64,000 nucleotides of DNA, taken from assembly GCF_918797505.1 (NCBI RefSeq), contig NC_092793.1, positions 68,195,660 to 68,259,659 on the forward strand. The letters are read 5' to 3'. The notes beneath the pieces were generated by a model. The model saw nothing but the letters and a program-made list of their open reading frames with translations, was not told the origin of the DNA and did no database searches. The DNA is from Bemisia tabaci. Taxonomy: Eukaryota; Arthropoda; Insecta; Hemiptera; Aleyrodidae. The position numbers and the translations under genes are program-made. Positions 1 to 12,112 of the stretch are shown here, one piece after another; the stretch's first letter is position 1, and each line of letters starts with the position of its first letter.

Positions 1-1733
1 GGGCGGTGGTATGGGCACGACCCCCTCATCATTAATTTATGATTTCGAAAGGACTCCTTTGAGTTGGGCTAAGTGAAGCCGGGACTTAATGAGAGCGTCT
101 CCAGCTAGAATTTGGAGTTTTGGCTTCTGTCCTAGCCCGAGAATGGAGACAATAAAACAATAAGCGTGGACTTTCTTAGGCCGGAGTAACAAGAGGGCGT
201 GTCGAGGCGCTGGATACAAACAAAACACACTTATGTGAGGAGTTATCGGGCCACGGCTTCCGAGTCACTCGGGCTCGTTCAATTATTCTGCCGTCCCAGG
301 CGAGAACCCCGTATCCTCGCCCAATTCGTATTGTAGTTAGGTGATTTTTGCTTAGAAAGGAATTATTGTTATCGCGGCCGTCATGCCGCGTCTCAAATGT
401 ATTGATAACTGATGGTCCTTATTATGCATTCTCCGCAGCGATGAGGCCCCATTTTAATTTCGTTATGATTGTTATTATTTTCTACCATACAGGGTGATCC
501 AGCAGTTGCTTCGAGGATTTGTGGAGCCACTTCCTCTAGCCAGGAGGGATTAATTATATATTTTTTTAGTCACGGCCCATTTTCGAGGAAATTATTTTTT
601 AATCTAGCGATTTTCATGGGTTGAGTTAACATGAAAATCAAATCAACTGGTAACTTCCAGCATTCTCCTTGTTTTCGACGTCAACAAAAGGGACACAATA
701 ATATGCAGAGGGTGTTCTGAGAACGTTATTCTGACAGACCTTAGTAATATTTGCCCCTTGAAGTTTTGGTGAGCTTGCTGCAAAACCACCCTTCAAAATG
801 AGTTTATCCTTTTTTAAGATAAAAATTTAGTAGAAAGCTTAAATTTATGATCAGTTTTTGATTAATCCATTTTGTCAAACTGGAAAAAAATCAAATTTAG
901 ACGCCAGAAGCTCTAGCTTCAATAGGAACCGGTTTTTTAGATTTAAAAAAAAGAAGGAAAAACTTACAAAGATTTTCTTTTCACATGAAAAATCACCCTG
1001 CCTTTTTAATTCCTAAGTACTATGTAGTATTGAACCTATATTGTTTTAGTATTTTATCTAAATCTGTTTGGTGTTAATGTTAAATCACCCTGTGTTTTTC
1101 ACTTTACCGGTGTTTTTTTTAATGAAGCACGTATCACAGTTATTACTTTTCTGCACTTGAGCTCCTATTGTTACAGATCTTCATGTTTGTTCTATCGTCG
1201 TGTCGTGTCAGAATCAGGACTTCTAATCGGAAGAATCATTCTCTCTCTTTCTCTCTCTCTCTCCTCCCCCCTTTGCCATGTCTTCTGATCAGTGCTCGCA
1301 CCTTCAATTATCGCTCTATCAATCTCTCGCCGCGGACGATTGTTCATGAAAAATCCTTTTGTTATCATACCGGACTAATGACTCCTCTATCACTTTTTTT
1401 ATCACGTTTTCTGTCACTTTTTTTGACGATTCGTTTTTGTGTCAAACGGCTACGTGCCTCGAGTCCAAATTCATTAAAATAATTATCATTGCCTCCTCAG
1501 TCTCGGCCCATCTGCCTTTGGAGTTCCCCACGCCTTCCCTCCTCAGCACGTCCAGAAGATTTTATCGATGTTTGGTAACGTTTCCTCAGCGGCTTCGCGG
1601 CTCATAGAACGAGAGACTATGAATTAAGGTTGATGAACTTGGTTGTTTCATGAATCGCTGAGCAAAGCTGTACTTATTAGTCACAATGAAGTTTAAATGA
1701 GGAATCTGAGTGGAAACATTTCTTGGAAATTCA
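1..1733. other. unassigned AT-rich sequence with a CT microsatellite
   Basis: No supportable gene. A pyrimidine stretch rich in TCTC lies near 1232-1265. The strings ACAGGGTGAT at 489-498 and ATCACCCTGT at 1084-1093 are inverted with respect to each other and could be the ends of a decayed transposon of about 600 bp, but I see no target duplication or internal symmetry. Short open frames on both strands look like chance frames. Confidence 0.5.
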
Positions 1734-1837
1734 CTTTTATGAAGAAATACTATGAAATACACACACATTGAAGGTTCAATCGCAGCTTTTATGAAGAAAT
1801 ACCATGAAATACACACACATTGAAGGTTCAATCGCAG
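1734..1837. repeat. 52-bp unit tandemly duplicated
   Basis: Two head-to-tail copies of a 52-bp unit (1734-1785 and 1786-1837) differ at one base (ATACTATG versus ATACCATG). The unit starts CTTTTATGAAGAAATAC and ends GGTTCAATCGCAG. The near identity indicates a recent local duplication. It is too short to imply function. Confidence 0.9.
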
Positions 1838-3433
1838 GGAACAACGAAGAATGATCCCGGAAGCATCTCTCGTAAGTTTACTAAAAGCTCTCAGGTTCTT
1901 GGAACGTTATAGGAAGTTCCTGACTAAGATATTTTTTCCTCAGAAAACTTTGATTAAAAACACACATTCACACCGTACTTTCTCTTATGAAGAACAATCA
2001 ACGACGGTATTATTTCTTTAGGCGTTCCTGGTAGAAATTTCTTCTTAGAAAAATCTTATGGATAGCTTCAGGATCTTCCACAATTTAGTTGCACAGATTT
2101 TTTTCCATTAAAGTCAATGCATATAACGATAGATACCTATTAACTTGGTCACCTCACCAATTTTAGATTAAATAGGAATAAATCTGCGAAAATTATATTA
2201 ATTTGACGTGTTCTGATGTTGACATTCAGCGCAAGGTAGTAGCCAAGCTGCGCACTTGTTCATGTCATTTAACCTTCAGCTACCACTAGAAACTACCTTT
2301 GTAGATTTGGTAGTATCTTTGACTGCGGGAGTAAAATTATAAATTAAGACAAGTAAACTATGACTATATTACCTAGATGTTTGGCGATAACTCTGATGGG
2401 GAATATCAAAACAAATGCATTAATATTGAGTTCAATATTGCAAACTTTTCCTTCAAAGTTCCATGACTTGATACTTTTCCAAAGGAAATCCCTGATAGAG
2501 TAGGAATTCTAATATAATTTACTTAAAGTCAAACAAGCTGCAAACAGTATTCCAAAATTTAGGTTCGGTGCCTGGCGAAACATGAGAATTGAAACGATCG
2601 TTTTTGAGACAGTCGTCAAAAAAAAATTATCCTTATTAGATTAGAGAGACAATCGCACTTGATTTCCAATCCAAGAATAATGATAGGTTGCGATCGAAGA
2701 GCCAAGATAGCGATTGAAGGGCACAGAAAAAGGAATAGGAGAAAAAAGAAATATTATGCTTCGATATCTGTTTGCATGTAAATTATTCCGTTTTAATGAG
2801 TGGGCGCCTCGCGTAGAAAGAGAAAATATCAGCATTAGTAATAAAAATAATGAAGAGACGAAGTTTGATAGGCAAGTGGGCGGAGAGGGGGGGATTGGCA
2901 AGGGTTGTCCAGATTTTCCACCCACCCCCTTTTCGCCCCCGTAACGGTCTGTAATCACGCAGTTGCAACACTCGAGCCAAGACAATAATTTATCCTTGAG
3001 ATTCGGCCTTCCAGTGCAATTACTCTGTACGAAGACAAGTCAGTTATGCGTCAACGAACGACAAACCTCAAATGCAACGTTTTGAAATGCCCATATGTTA
3101 CCCTTACTTTTAATTACAAAAATAGATGTTGGTTTTAAAATGATGTAATTTAGTTTCGTCATTTTAACTGCAGCGTAACGTAGGCAATGATCTATAGAGA
3201 TTTTTAGATCATATACTTTATGATATGAAAGCATAATAGTGACGCGTGACCCACAACGCGGGACATGCGGAGTTCATTAAGGGGTTGCGCCGCGAAGTGG
3301 TCCAAGTTAGGGTGCGCCCCTTTGTATCTGCAAAATGTTATGCATGGATACTAATATGACTACTTGGCGTTCATGTTGAAATAGGTGTCAATATAAGTAA
3401 GGGTCACACTTGAAGTCTTCAGTTTTTTTCACG
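1838..3433. other. unassigned sequence
   Basis: AT-rich sequence without recognisable coding signal. A GC-rich patch at about 2878-2940 has runs of G and C. Overlapping short frames exist on both strands here, which is typical of chance. Confidence 0.5.
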
Positions 3434-3489
3434 GTATAACGTACAGGTGGTGGTATAACGTATACGGTATACGGTATAACGTATGATAT
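3434..3489. repeat. short imperfect tandem repeat, GGTATAACGTATAC type
   Basis: The block repeats GGTATAACGTA about four times with small changes. It is a short minisatellite or slippage product. A related string, TATACGGTACGG, occurs at 4018-4029 on the far side of the neighbouring MITE. Confidence 0.7.
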
Positions 3490-3760
3490 ACAGTGTGTTG
3501 CTGATAATAAAAAAAAAGAAAAAAAGAGTGATGATAACACTCGAATCGCGGATTAAAAATAACTGTTGTTTCTCTGCCATAGAAGCACTCATAGTGCAAA
3601 CATTCGATTATCGTCTTTTCCCCATTAAAATGTTAATTTTTGAAGAAAGTAATGTACAAATTTTCTTTAAATTTTCATGGACAATTGAAGATTTCATGTA
3701 TATTTCTGGAAAATGTATTTTTTAATGGAAGAAATTTGCAAATTATCAAGATATTCACTA

Positions 3761-4019
3761 TACTGCCGTGCTAAGGAAGAACGCCGTATAAACATTCGAG
3801 AGTTGCTAAATTTCCTTCGATAAAATGTTTATTTTTTAGGAAAGTTATGAAAATTCTTTCCTTTGAGATTTTCAGGAACTCTGTGTGAAATAGCAAACAA
3901 AATTACCTGAAAAATTGGAAGGAAAACATTCATGAGTTTACCAGAAAATTCGTGTTTTATCAAAGGAAATTTGGCAACGCATGAAGGTTCATATGGCGTT
4001 TTTCCTTAGCACGGCAGTA
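3761..4019. mobile_element. MITE family A, copy 1
   Basis: A 259-bp non-autonomous DNA transposon. It starts TACTGCCGTGCTAAGG and ends with the mirrored CCTTAGCACGGCAGTA, flanked by TA on both sides. The terminal inverted repeats continue inward for about 60 bp (ACGCCGTAT...GTTGCTAAATTTCC, matching GGAAATTTGGCAACG...ATGGCGT). It has no coding capacity. A TA duplication fits Tc1/mariner-type mobilisation, which is inference. At least six other clear copies lie in this window. Confidence 0.9.
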
Positions 4020-4758
4020 TACGGTACGGTTTTTGTTTAGCATGACGGGATTGTTTTCTAAGGCGCAAGTGCAATTTGAGTATCTACTTTATCCCCTGTA
4101 TAGGTGGTTCAGATTAAGTCAATCGAAGACCTAAAGAGAAAAATTCTACGCAGTTTGTTGCAATAGTAGATTTTTACTTAATTTTACATCAAAACTTATT
4201 TAACGCAATTAAACTACTCGCCGCAGATCGAGGAGTTAGCACAGAGTTGATGTTGATTAAATATCAGGATTATAGGTGTTTGACCTCAATCTCCGTGCAG
4301 GCATGGGTATAACAAGTCATCACCGCGGCTGATTTGATTTCGCAGCGCACTCTCGAGTCGAATTTAATTGAATTTGCGCAACCGGATCAGCAGGGATCGA
4401 AAAATCACCGTCAGATTATCGAAAAACCACGACCTCACGCTAGCCGGCTTAAAACAAATTGAATAGCGATCCGATACGGTACGTCAGCGGTAAAAAATGG
4501 ATTTATTTACCGAGTCATTAAAATCACCGAAATTAATCATACACTCCAGAATGAGGAAGATTGACCGAGAGGAACGGGGGAGACAACAGGGGGACCCGGG
4601 AGGGGGGGTGGAAGGGCGGAGGATGGTAAGCTCACAGTGACACAAAACGTGACACGAAAACAATCAGTCGAATTCGGGGTCCACACCCAAAACAGCAACA
4701 ACAACAACGGGGCCTTGTGAAATATTATCTCGAGCATTAATCGTCTCGCTGTGAGGAA
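4020..4758. other. unassigned sequence
   Basis: Mixed AT-rich sequence with a purine-rich stretch at 4568-4625. No gene or element is recognised. Confidence 0.4.
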
Positions 4759-5275
4759 CATGCTGCCGTACTAAGTAAAAACCACTCATGAGCATTCCAT
4801 CGTTGCCGGATGACCCCGATAATATATGTATTTCTGTGTAGCATTTTGAGCGATTTCGCTTTATACTTTAAGCCACAAGAAATGAAATGGGTGGTAAAAT
4901 TCGAACAAATTCGAAGGAGAAAATTCACCAAATTTTTCAAAATCTTCAAATTTCGAATAAAAAACTTATATTGGCTCAGAAAGTTTAGCCTCCATAAATT
5001 TAGACACACACAATGAACTAGTGACGAGTAAAAGTCTACAAAATGGTTCAAAATTTACAAATTTCTAGTGAAACTTTATCAGACACTTTATGGATATGTC
5101 TTCTTAACATTTTCAGTTGCAGGGGATGAAATGACGATTAAAATTCACGGAGAGATTTAAAGACAAAAAAATCACCATCACTTTCAAATTTCAGATGGAG
5201 TGTTGCTTACTTCATCGGAGGAAATTTCGCATCGTCCGAACCCTCATACGTCGTTTTTCACGACGCGGTGGGATA
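4759..5275. mobile_element. possible decayed, enlarged family A MITE
   Basis: The left edge has ATGCTGCCGTACTAAG followed by GAGCATTCCATCGTTGCC. The right edge has GGAGGAAATTTCGCATCG, then CCTCATACGTCGTTTTTC. Both match the two ends of family A in the right order and orientation, but the element is about 517 bp instead of about 255 and the ends are worn. It may be an old copy with internal additions, or a relative. Confidence 0.4.
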
Positions 5276-5334
5276 TGTAGCGAGCGAGTATCTCTCATAT
5301 GAATAACAGTTTGATTGGGTTGCTGGGCGGCGGG

Positions 5335-5570
5335 TCCTGGGCAGGGGAGGGGGGCGGGGCGGGGGCGGATCGTGATGAGAATTAATTAAGACGATCCACT
5401 AGAAGCGTTTAATTAATTCTACTCCGTGACTCTCACCAATCATACATCTGACTTAGCACTTTAATGTCTCACCTTCCTGCTCCAGCTGATTGTGAGGTGG
5501 GTTTTCTCCTCCATTTTTAGCCCACGGCTTAGCCCGCCCCGCCCCTCCCCCTCTGACCGGCGGGGTGACA
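5335..5570. promoter_or_regulatory. candidate regulatory block: GC boxes around TAATTA palindrome
   Basis: A G-rich run with GGGGCGGGGC (5346-5368) is mirrored by a C-rich run with CCCGCCCCGCCCCTCC (about 5533-5552). Between them, AGAATTAATTAA (5378-5389) and TTAATTAATTCT (5409-5420) form a 12-bp inverted repeat with tandem TAATTA cores. GC boxes bind Sp/KLF factors and TAATTA is the core of many homeodomain sites. Regulatory function here is inference from motif content alone. Confidence 0.3.
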
Positions 5571-5615
5571 GCTTTTGAGCTTAATTAGTCCCCCAGCTCG
5601 CCGCACAGTGGGACA

Positions 5616-5816
5616 CTCCCGTGCTAAGGAAAAACGTCATATGAGCATTCGAATGTTGCTACATTGCCTCTCGGAAAATATCTATTTTTGGAGAAAGTTA
5701 TGAATTTTTTTCCTTGGAATTTTCAGAATTTTAAATATTCCTCGCCATCTTCTTTTTCGGAGGGAATTTGGCAACGCCGAATGGCACATACGGTGTTCTA
5801 TCTCAGCAAGGCAGAA
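5616..5816. mobile_element. MITE family A, shortened copy 2
   Basis: The left edge CCCGTGCTAAGGAAAAACG and the right edge GGCAACGCCGAATGGCAC...TCAGCAAGGCAG match family A. Length is about 200 bp, so about 55 bp of the interior is missing. The ends have several substitutions, so it is older than copy 1. Confidence 0.75.
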
Positions 5817-7439
5817 TAAGCCTTTGATAGGGGTCGGACACGAAATGAGTTCACTTTAACTGCAAATTTTGATGTTTATTTCGTCACATCATACATTTTA
5901 TGGGGTGCTTTTAGAAGGAAACTCTACGAAGGGATCAGTGGAACCACTTTTGGACGTTTTTAAATCAAAATCATTCATATCCATTCTCCTATGAGCCCTA
6001 ATATCCATAAGAGTACAAGTGCACGCATGAAAGGACTCATTTAAAATGGATATTGTTCCTAATGTGTCCTATTAAGCTTCTACGTTTTGTATTGACGAAG
6101 GTAAAAGCATCTAAGTTTCCACTCTTGTTTGACTCCCTCCATTGACTCGCCCCATTGTGCGCTGGGGCTACAGCCCGTGTCCCCTGTCTTCCACTGGAAC
6201 ATGAGCGATTTGGAGCATCTTCAATTTGAAGTACCGTCATTGTGGCATGGGCCCTGCCATGCATGTATACTTACGGAACTCAGGGCCCATATCACGATGT
6301 AGGTAGTTACTCTCGTTTTAAATAGTCCGAATGAGTCCGGTTCTGTTTCGGCCCATGAGCAGATTTTTTTGAAACGTTCATCACATCGCGTGGGCAATAA
6401 TTATTAGGATACTTGCAGAGAGAAAAACTTGCAAGGCATGCTTTACCAATTTTCTCATGTAAATTGAGTTCAATACCGGAGAACCGAGTTTTTTCTTTGA
6501 TAGAATTCCGCGTATATACGCTGATGGTTGACTTCCCTCTAATACATCAAATGATATCCTAACAACAACAATGACATAACTCCTTTCAATACTACCAATG
6601 AGAATAAATCGATACATATCGCTTTCCTGTAACGTCGCACTAATAGCGTCTCTGTTTCGAACTACTAACTATTTCATATTATTCATTGGCGATAAACATA
6701 CCGTAAATTAAGCGAGTAAATTTTCGCGTACGATCACTGTCAAATTTTGGATTACTTCATGTATTTATCCTCACTTCCAGCGTCGGAATTCGACTGCGAG
6801 CAGTCCTGCAGGGACGTGCATCTTGGCGGGAAGCTCTGAGTGATGGCTTAATGAAGTCCTCACTGGTACTGGAACCGGTGCGGTGGGCGGTGTGGACGGG
6901 TAGAACGGTAACCCGCGTGACAGTGGTAATTACTCCACCTGCCGTCAACTGTGGGTCGGTGATTTTTGACGGACCTGGTCCTCTAGATCTCATCTTTACG
7001 TCACAATTTAGTCAGTGGGGAATATTTAAAACGCACCTTCAATCCAACAGATATTACAGCTACTCTTAAAAGGTAAATGTAATTCGGCCCCTAAATAAAA
7101 TTATCCTCAAGGGTACGCTAAGAAAAGCTCCATTGTTGCATTGTTTTTAAAAAGTACTCTTACATACTAATTTCTAAATGTGAGGAAAAATTATACCGAA
7201 ACACGCAAAATATGGTTGTTGAAGAATAATTTACTAGCTTGGATGCATTTCGGGCTTAGCCTATCTTCAGCAAGCAGTCAAAACACAACTAAACAATTTA
7301 ATTAGAGTAACGAATTGTCACAGTACATGATGAAGAAGAATAGAACAAGAGACAAAGCGAACTAAGACATTAGGGATCTGGTTAAGATTTGAAAAATGTT
7401 GAAGAAAATGTTTAAAAACCAAAGGGAATCAATTTCGGG
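5817..7439. other. unassigned sequence
   Basis: No element or gene is recognised. Short open frames between 6757 and 7069 overlap on both strands and lack any family signature. Confidence 0.45.
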
Positions 7440-7568
7440 CTGATAGGCTGAAAGTTCCGGGTGTAGCACCCGCAGCAATCGAAGCTACAGCTCCAGCACC
7501 CGGAACTTTCGGTCTCCCGCCCAGAACGGACGGTATGTCTATACAGCCCGTAATTTTTCCTCTCAGTC
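7440..7568. mobile_element. short inverted-repeat element, GTTCCGGGTG type
   Basis: GAAAGTTCCGGGTGTAGCAC is mirrored by GCACCCGGAACTTTCGG about 50 bp later, followed by CCAGAACGGACGGTATGTC and ATACAGCCCGTAA. The same strings occur at 36059-36324 and 39284-39350, so this is a dispersed repeat. It is probably a truncated copy of the 266-bp version at 36059. Confidence 0.65.
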
Positions 7569-8945
7569 TAGGACCTTTTGAGAGGCATTAGTTTCAAATT
7601 TTGAGTGGCATTAGTTCAAATTGTATCCGACAGCGGGCGCTGTTTTTATAATCATTAAACAGCACAAGGGCAGGAATGATCCGTGCATAGCGAATGCAGC
7701 ACGCGAAAAAAAAATAAATGCTCGGATGCATAATTTGCGTGTGAGTGCGATATCGTTTTTTGCAAAAGTGGATCTACATATGTTTGCCAATAAATTAACT
7801 TGAATGAAGGAAGTTGTGGATTCCAGAGCAAGCCATAGCGGTGGTGGGTAGCAGCGCAAAGTGATGGTGAAGAGTGAGCCTGTAAAGTTGGCCATTGACT
7901 CCGTAATCAGAGGACGTTCATTAATTTCAGGATCCAAACCTGGGCTCTGCATAATTAATAACCAACTCTAATCAGTTCAGGCTATCTGAAACAGCGGTCC
8001 GAATGAGATCTGTCCGACTGATGTGCCTTGATGCCTGAGCCAGACCTTGCCTCTTGCCTTTGCCTTTAACCCCGTTGGCCTCCTGCCTTACCTTTGACTA
8101 CCTGCTGCGACTCATTTCTTGATCCGGCCAAACATGACGCTCTATGTTTGTGTACGGTCTGTATTTAATTAATATAAAAAAAGAAAAAGAAGAAAACCTA
8201 ATTAATTGCAGCCATGTGCGCATTGCACTTCACAGTGAAGCAGCTTTGATCATCTCTCCACATTATTCTTGCAGCATCTTTTCCTTTTTAATCCATTGCT
8301 CCTCTCTCTTTATCTCCATTGACTGCTGTCTTATGTTTTGGAACGCCACGCTCTACGAACCGGTCTCACTCTTATCAAAGGATGATGAAGGCAAGAATTT
8401 GCGTGGATCGGTGTTAAATAAATATTATTTTCTATAAATTAGGGGGAAGGGGGAGGCTTTCGGAAAGTCACTTTGAGAGGGCTTTAGAGGAAGGATGGCG
8501 TTTAGTTGAGCACCCTGAGTTCTAATACTCTGGGATAACTTACATTTTTATTTTTTAATATTTAATACAAATTGCTTATTTCAAAACACTTACGAATCAT
8601 GCCAATACTTCAAAAATGAAAGTTTTGATTTAAAAAAAAAAAAAATTAAAAATAAAAATTGCAACAATCTGGATAATGTTCCGCAATGAACGTAGCCGAT
8701 CTTGTAGCGAGGGTAAATGGATGCTTTTAAGCAACCAAGGCCAAGTTAATAGGTCCATGCGCGGTGCGTCTTGAGTTTTCCACCTAAACAAAAAAAAAAA
8801 AAAAAAAAAAAAACCCTCTTTTAATGCCTCAATGTAATCTTTTGCTCTTCGGCCAAACCGGTCGGCACGAACGGGAAACGAATATTTACTCCTACGTTCA
8901 CCACCCTCGCAAACAAACGGGCAAATCGAAGAGCATTGGTCTGAG
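7569..8945. other. unassigned sequence with simple A-runs
   Basis: Poly-A runs lie near 8631-8644 and 8790-8812. A pyrimidine-rich duplicated motif (GCCTTGATGCCTGAGCCAG, then repeated CTTGCC/TTTGCC) lies around 8028-8090. No gene is recognised. Confidence 0.4.
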
Positions 8946-8999
8946 GAGTAATTACACGACTAAAGCCAGTAATTAGCGTGCAATTATGTCTCTAATTAT
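8946..8999. promoter_or_regulatory. cluster of TAATTA/CAATTA homeodomain-like sites
   Basis: Within about 55 bp the sequence has GTAATTAC, GTAATTAG, CAATTATG and CTAATTATT. Such spacing is common in homeodomain-bound enhancers, but AT-rich DNA produces some by chance. Nothing directly ties it to a gene. Confidence 0.25.
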
Positions 9000-9894
9000 T
9001 AGAAAGCTCGCTGAAATCAAGATTCGGGGAGAGGGAGGGGGTCCCGAGGGGTTGGTCACCAAGTCGGTGATAGGGTGAGGAAAATGCGGAAACAATCGGC
9101 AATTAGAGCTCAGAAGGGGGCGCCGAACACGATTTGTTTAATTACAGTGAGTGCTTTGCAACGTTTACTCGTGCCCCGTGGAGGAGACGAAGCCGTATCG
9201 GCAATCCAAAGTAAAATTTGCAATGGATCTACTCCAAGCATTTTCAACCCTTCTTTAACAGACCATTAAATTACAAGAAACAATATCGGTTTTCGACGGA
9301 TATTGGAGCATTTTCAAAATGGACTATGTTGAAAACAAAAAAGCTATACATTTAATGAGTTTATTTAGCCTATATTCAGTTGTGCGGAGGCTATAGATTT
9401 AGGTTAATTTTTTCTCAAACCTCGCCGTAAATAAAAAAGTACCCGTTTAATATACGATACAGTGTTCTAAGCGGACTTTCTTTGAGCACTAACACACTGA
9501 TCCGCTTTGCTGAACGATGTATAAGTAGTAATTGCAAAGATGTTTTTTCAGCCGGTGACTGCGGTTGCCAGGCCCAAAGTTTCTCTTTTTAGCACACCGG
9601 AAAATTCGGTAACTTTACGAGTCTTCTTTTTTTAACTATACTTCGACGCTTCATTGAATCGGCTGCCTCAATCTGTTCTATGCAAAGAGACGACCTCCTC
9701 CCACTTTCCAAGTTGGTATTCTTTAGTGTTACAAGCATTTTAAAAGACAAAACCCAGTGTTACCAACTAACTAAAATCAGCACTGAGCGATAACGGTGCG
9801 TTTTGTAATCGCCGGCGCCGTTTCCAGGTCGGACCCTGTCACTCGAGGAGACGCGTCATCGGTAAAAACACAAATTAGAAGCAGGAAATTAAGG

Positions 9895-10075
9895 GAAAAT
9901 GAAGGTCGTGAATTTTTGATGTCCTAATTACAGCCGCGGGTGGGTAATAATTAAATGTAGGCGGCAATAATAACAGCTTCGTGGCGGCCGCTCGAATGCG
10001 AAATGTCACCCGTCAGACATTATAGGACCTGCTCCTTGGCCGATAATTATGAAAATGGATTATGTGTCGTGCCCT
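9895..10075. promoter_or_regulatory. possible enhancer-like block with ATTA sites in GC-balanced DNA
   Basis: TCCTAATTACAG, GTAATAATTAAATG, CGATAATTATG and GCAATTATCAG occur in a stretch whose base composition is more balanced than its surroundings and which shows no transposon edge. A conserved non-coding element is possible. Support is motif content only. Confidence 0.22.
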
Positions 10076-10712
10076 TCAGCAATTATCAGTCACGGCTACC
10101 GGGACCCCCTTCCTTCCCTAACCCCCGTCCACGAGGAATGACACGGCATCCATCCCAAAGAATACCCGCCCTCACCTGACACTACTACCCCCACGCGTTA
10201 GACTGCCATCGAGCCATCCCTAATCAGGGCATGGTCGCTTCTGCTTCTAATTACTTCCTTGAATAATTCATCCCCACTCGTGTCCGCGGATATTTTTAGG
10301 ACGAGTGAAAACCATCGATTATTGGTTATACCAGCCGAGGTTAACCAAGTAATTTAAAAACGGTGTAAGCGATGCTCTTGGATCCGCTTATATTACCACT
10401 TGTTACCACTTGTTACCGGTTTAACCTCCAGCTATAAGAGCCTGTCAATATATAGGGCCTTTTTTAAGGGACTTACAATCAGAGATTTTGTTCAAACGTG
10501 GTCTAAACGAGATCATATGATGAGACAATCCGCCAGTAAAAAATATCGATTGAACTCAAAACTTCTTTTTTTCAATAAAGCGTTGCAAAGTTTTCATTTT
10601 TTACCATTGAAAAATGCTGATATTTTGATGTACGCCGGTTGAAAAAAGAACTCAAGTAGATCTTAGTTAATCTCTTCTCATTATTAATGCACAGTAATAT
10701 CAATTGATGGTA

Positions 10713-10935
10713 CTTTGCGCAATGCGTGAAGTATTTCCACAGTCTCGTAGGCGCTAATATGCCTGTCAAGCCAACCGTGCCGACCGTATGTGTTTGGTGC
10801 AATGCGTGAAGTATTCACACCTTCGTGTAGGCGCGTTCCATGCCGACCGAGCCGACCGTCCTATGTTTGGAGCAATGCGTGAAGTATTCCCACAGACTTG
10901 TAGGCGTTAATATCATTTCCTCGCCGACCACACTA
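10713..10935 (+). repeat. minisatellite, three units of the GCAATGCGTGAAGTATT motif
   Basis: Three units at spacings of about 75-85 bp each read GCAATGCGTGAAGTATT, about 10 variable bases, then TGTAGGCG or a close variant, followed by GCCGACC and ATGTTTGG-like spacers. The same unit occurs inside all family B hAT-like elements and as a head-to-head palindrome at 52861. Here I could not find the family B ends, so this is either an isolated array or the remnant of an eroded element. Confidence 0.75.
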
Positions 10936-11231
10936 TGTTAGACGCTATTTTTCAAACTAAGTGAATTGAGCTGTTCTCATCTTGCTTGGTTGTTTGTGCC
11001 GATGCACTAAGACCATCATCACGAAGCAAAAAAGCAAAAATAACCAATGAAAAAGAACTTGTTACTAAGATGACGTTTTTGCGCTCACTGAATGGATTAT
11101 TGTTATTTAAAACGTGCCGTATAAAATCGGTGCCATTACAGCGTTCCCGGGCATAATTGGAAAAAACTAAAAACATGAGCGTGCGTACTTTTTGCTGTAG
11201 AATACGGCAAAGTCGCCGACTCATTTTCGCC
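10936..11231. other. unassigned sequence
   Basis: This flanks the left end of the 2.5-kb foldback. No gene is recognised. Confidence 0.4.
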
Positions 11232-12112
11232 AAAAGAGGGTTATTCAAAATCGGCGATTTTACCCAACGCTTGGATTTTGCCCGGAGTTGGATATGTTGT
11301 TCCCTATCACAAGACACGCCTTTTTCCGGCATTGGCAAGTTCACCCGAAATTTTTCCCGCGCGCTACAGCGTTGCCAAGTTGAAAACAGGCAAATTCCGT
11401 AAGTGGCATCAAAATTGAGCTATGAAGTTGCGGTTTTAACGAAAATTCTCTAAAAATTACGCACTTTTAGGATATGACCATGTTTTTAATGTCGCATTAA
11501 TTTTAACATGCATTATTGCCAAATTTCCGATTTTTAAATTCGACAAATGCTACATATTCGCAAATACCCAAAAAAGCTATCTTCAAATTTGAATAAAAAG
11601 TTGTCTAATCGATAGTTCGTTCGATTCCGCATCCATCGATATATTATAGCTCGCTGGGAAACTTTTGGTTCGCGAGATATCATCATTTTTGTGAACAGCT
11701 TTATGGAGCGACGACGCTTTTTGAGTCCGGGCGGATAGAAATTTTAGCCTCCAAAAACACCGGGTAGCATTAATTCCATGGTTTCCTATGTAATTTTTGG
11801 CGCTGAATCCGAATTTGACCATTTCATAAAAAAATTGTCACCAAGATGTTGCCAAATTTGGCAAAAATTGCTTAAAATCGGCCTTTTTGGCGGATTGTAG
11901 CCTGTGACTTGCCAGGAGTTGATCAGACGACAAAATTGGTTATTTCCACAGTTAAAACTCGTTAAACTATCTACAAGCTGAGTCAAATTCTTTCTGCTCA
12001 CGGTAAAATTAAACGCGCGACAAGCAGCAAACTGAAAAAAAGACACCAAAATTGGCGCTTTTTGCGGTTTTTGTCGTAAGTTTCTTGTTTTCCGATTAAG
12101 AGAATGTTTCTT
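11232..12112 (+). repeat. left inverted arm of foldback copy 1
   Basis: This is the reverse complement of 12863-13743 with no difference at the positions I compared. At two places where the two copies differ (AACGCTTGG versus TACGCTTGG near the end, and GTTCGTTCG versus GTTCGTTTG) both arms of this copy carry the same variant. Confidence 0.9.

Noticed and set aside
489..1093. ACAGGGTGAT ... ATCACCCTGT as possible transposon ends
   Set aside because: Ten-base inverted match only, with no duplication of flanks and no second copy in the window.
10713..10935. CRISPR-like array of short spaced repeats
   Set aside because: Units are diverged, spacers are related to one another, the same unit occurs inside hAT-like elements, and the genome is eukaryotic. 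It is a minisatellite.
11583..11822. A 79-codon frame repeated exactly at 13153, 44934 and 46504 could look like a conserved small protein
   Set aside because: All four are the same position of the foldback arms. Repetition follows from the inverted repeat, the composition is phenylalanine/asparagine-rich as expected of AT-rich DNA, and no family feature is present.
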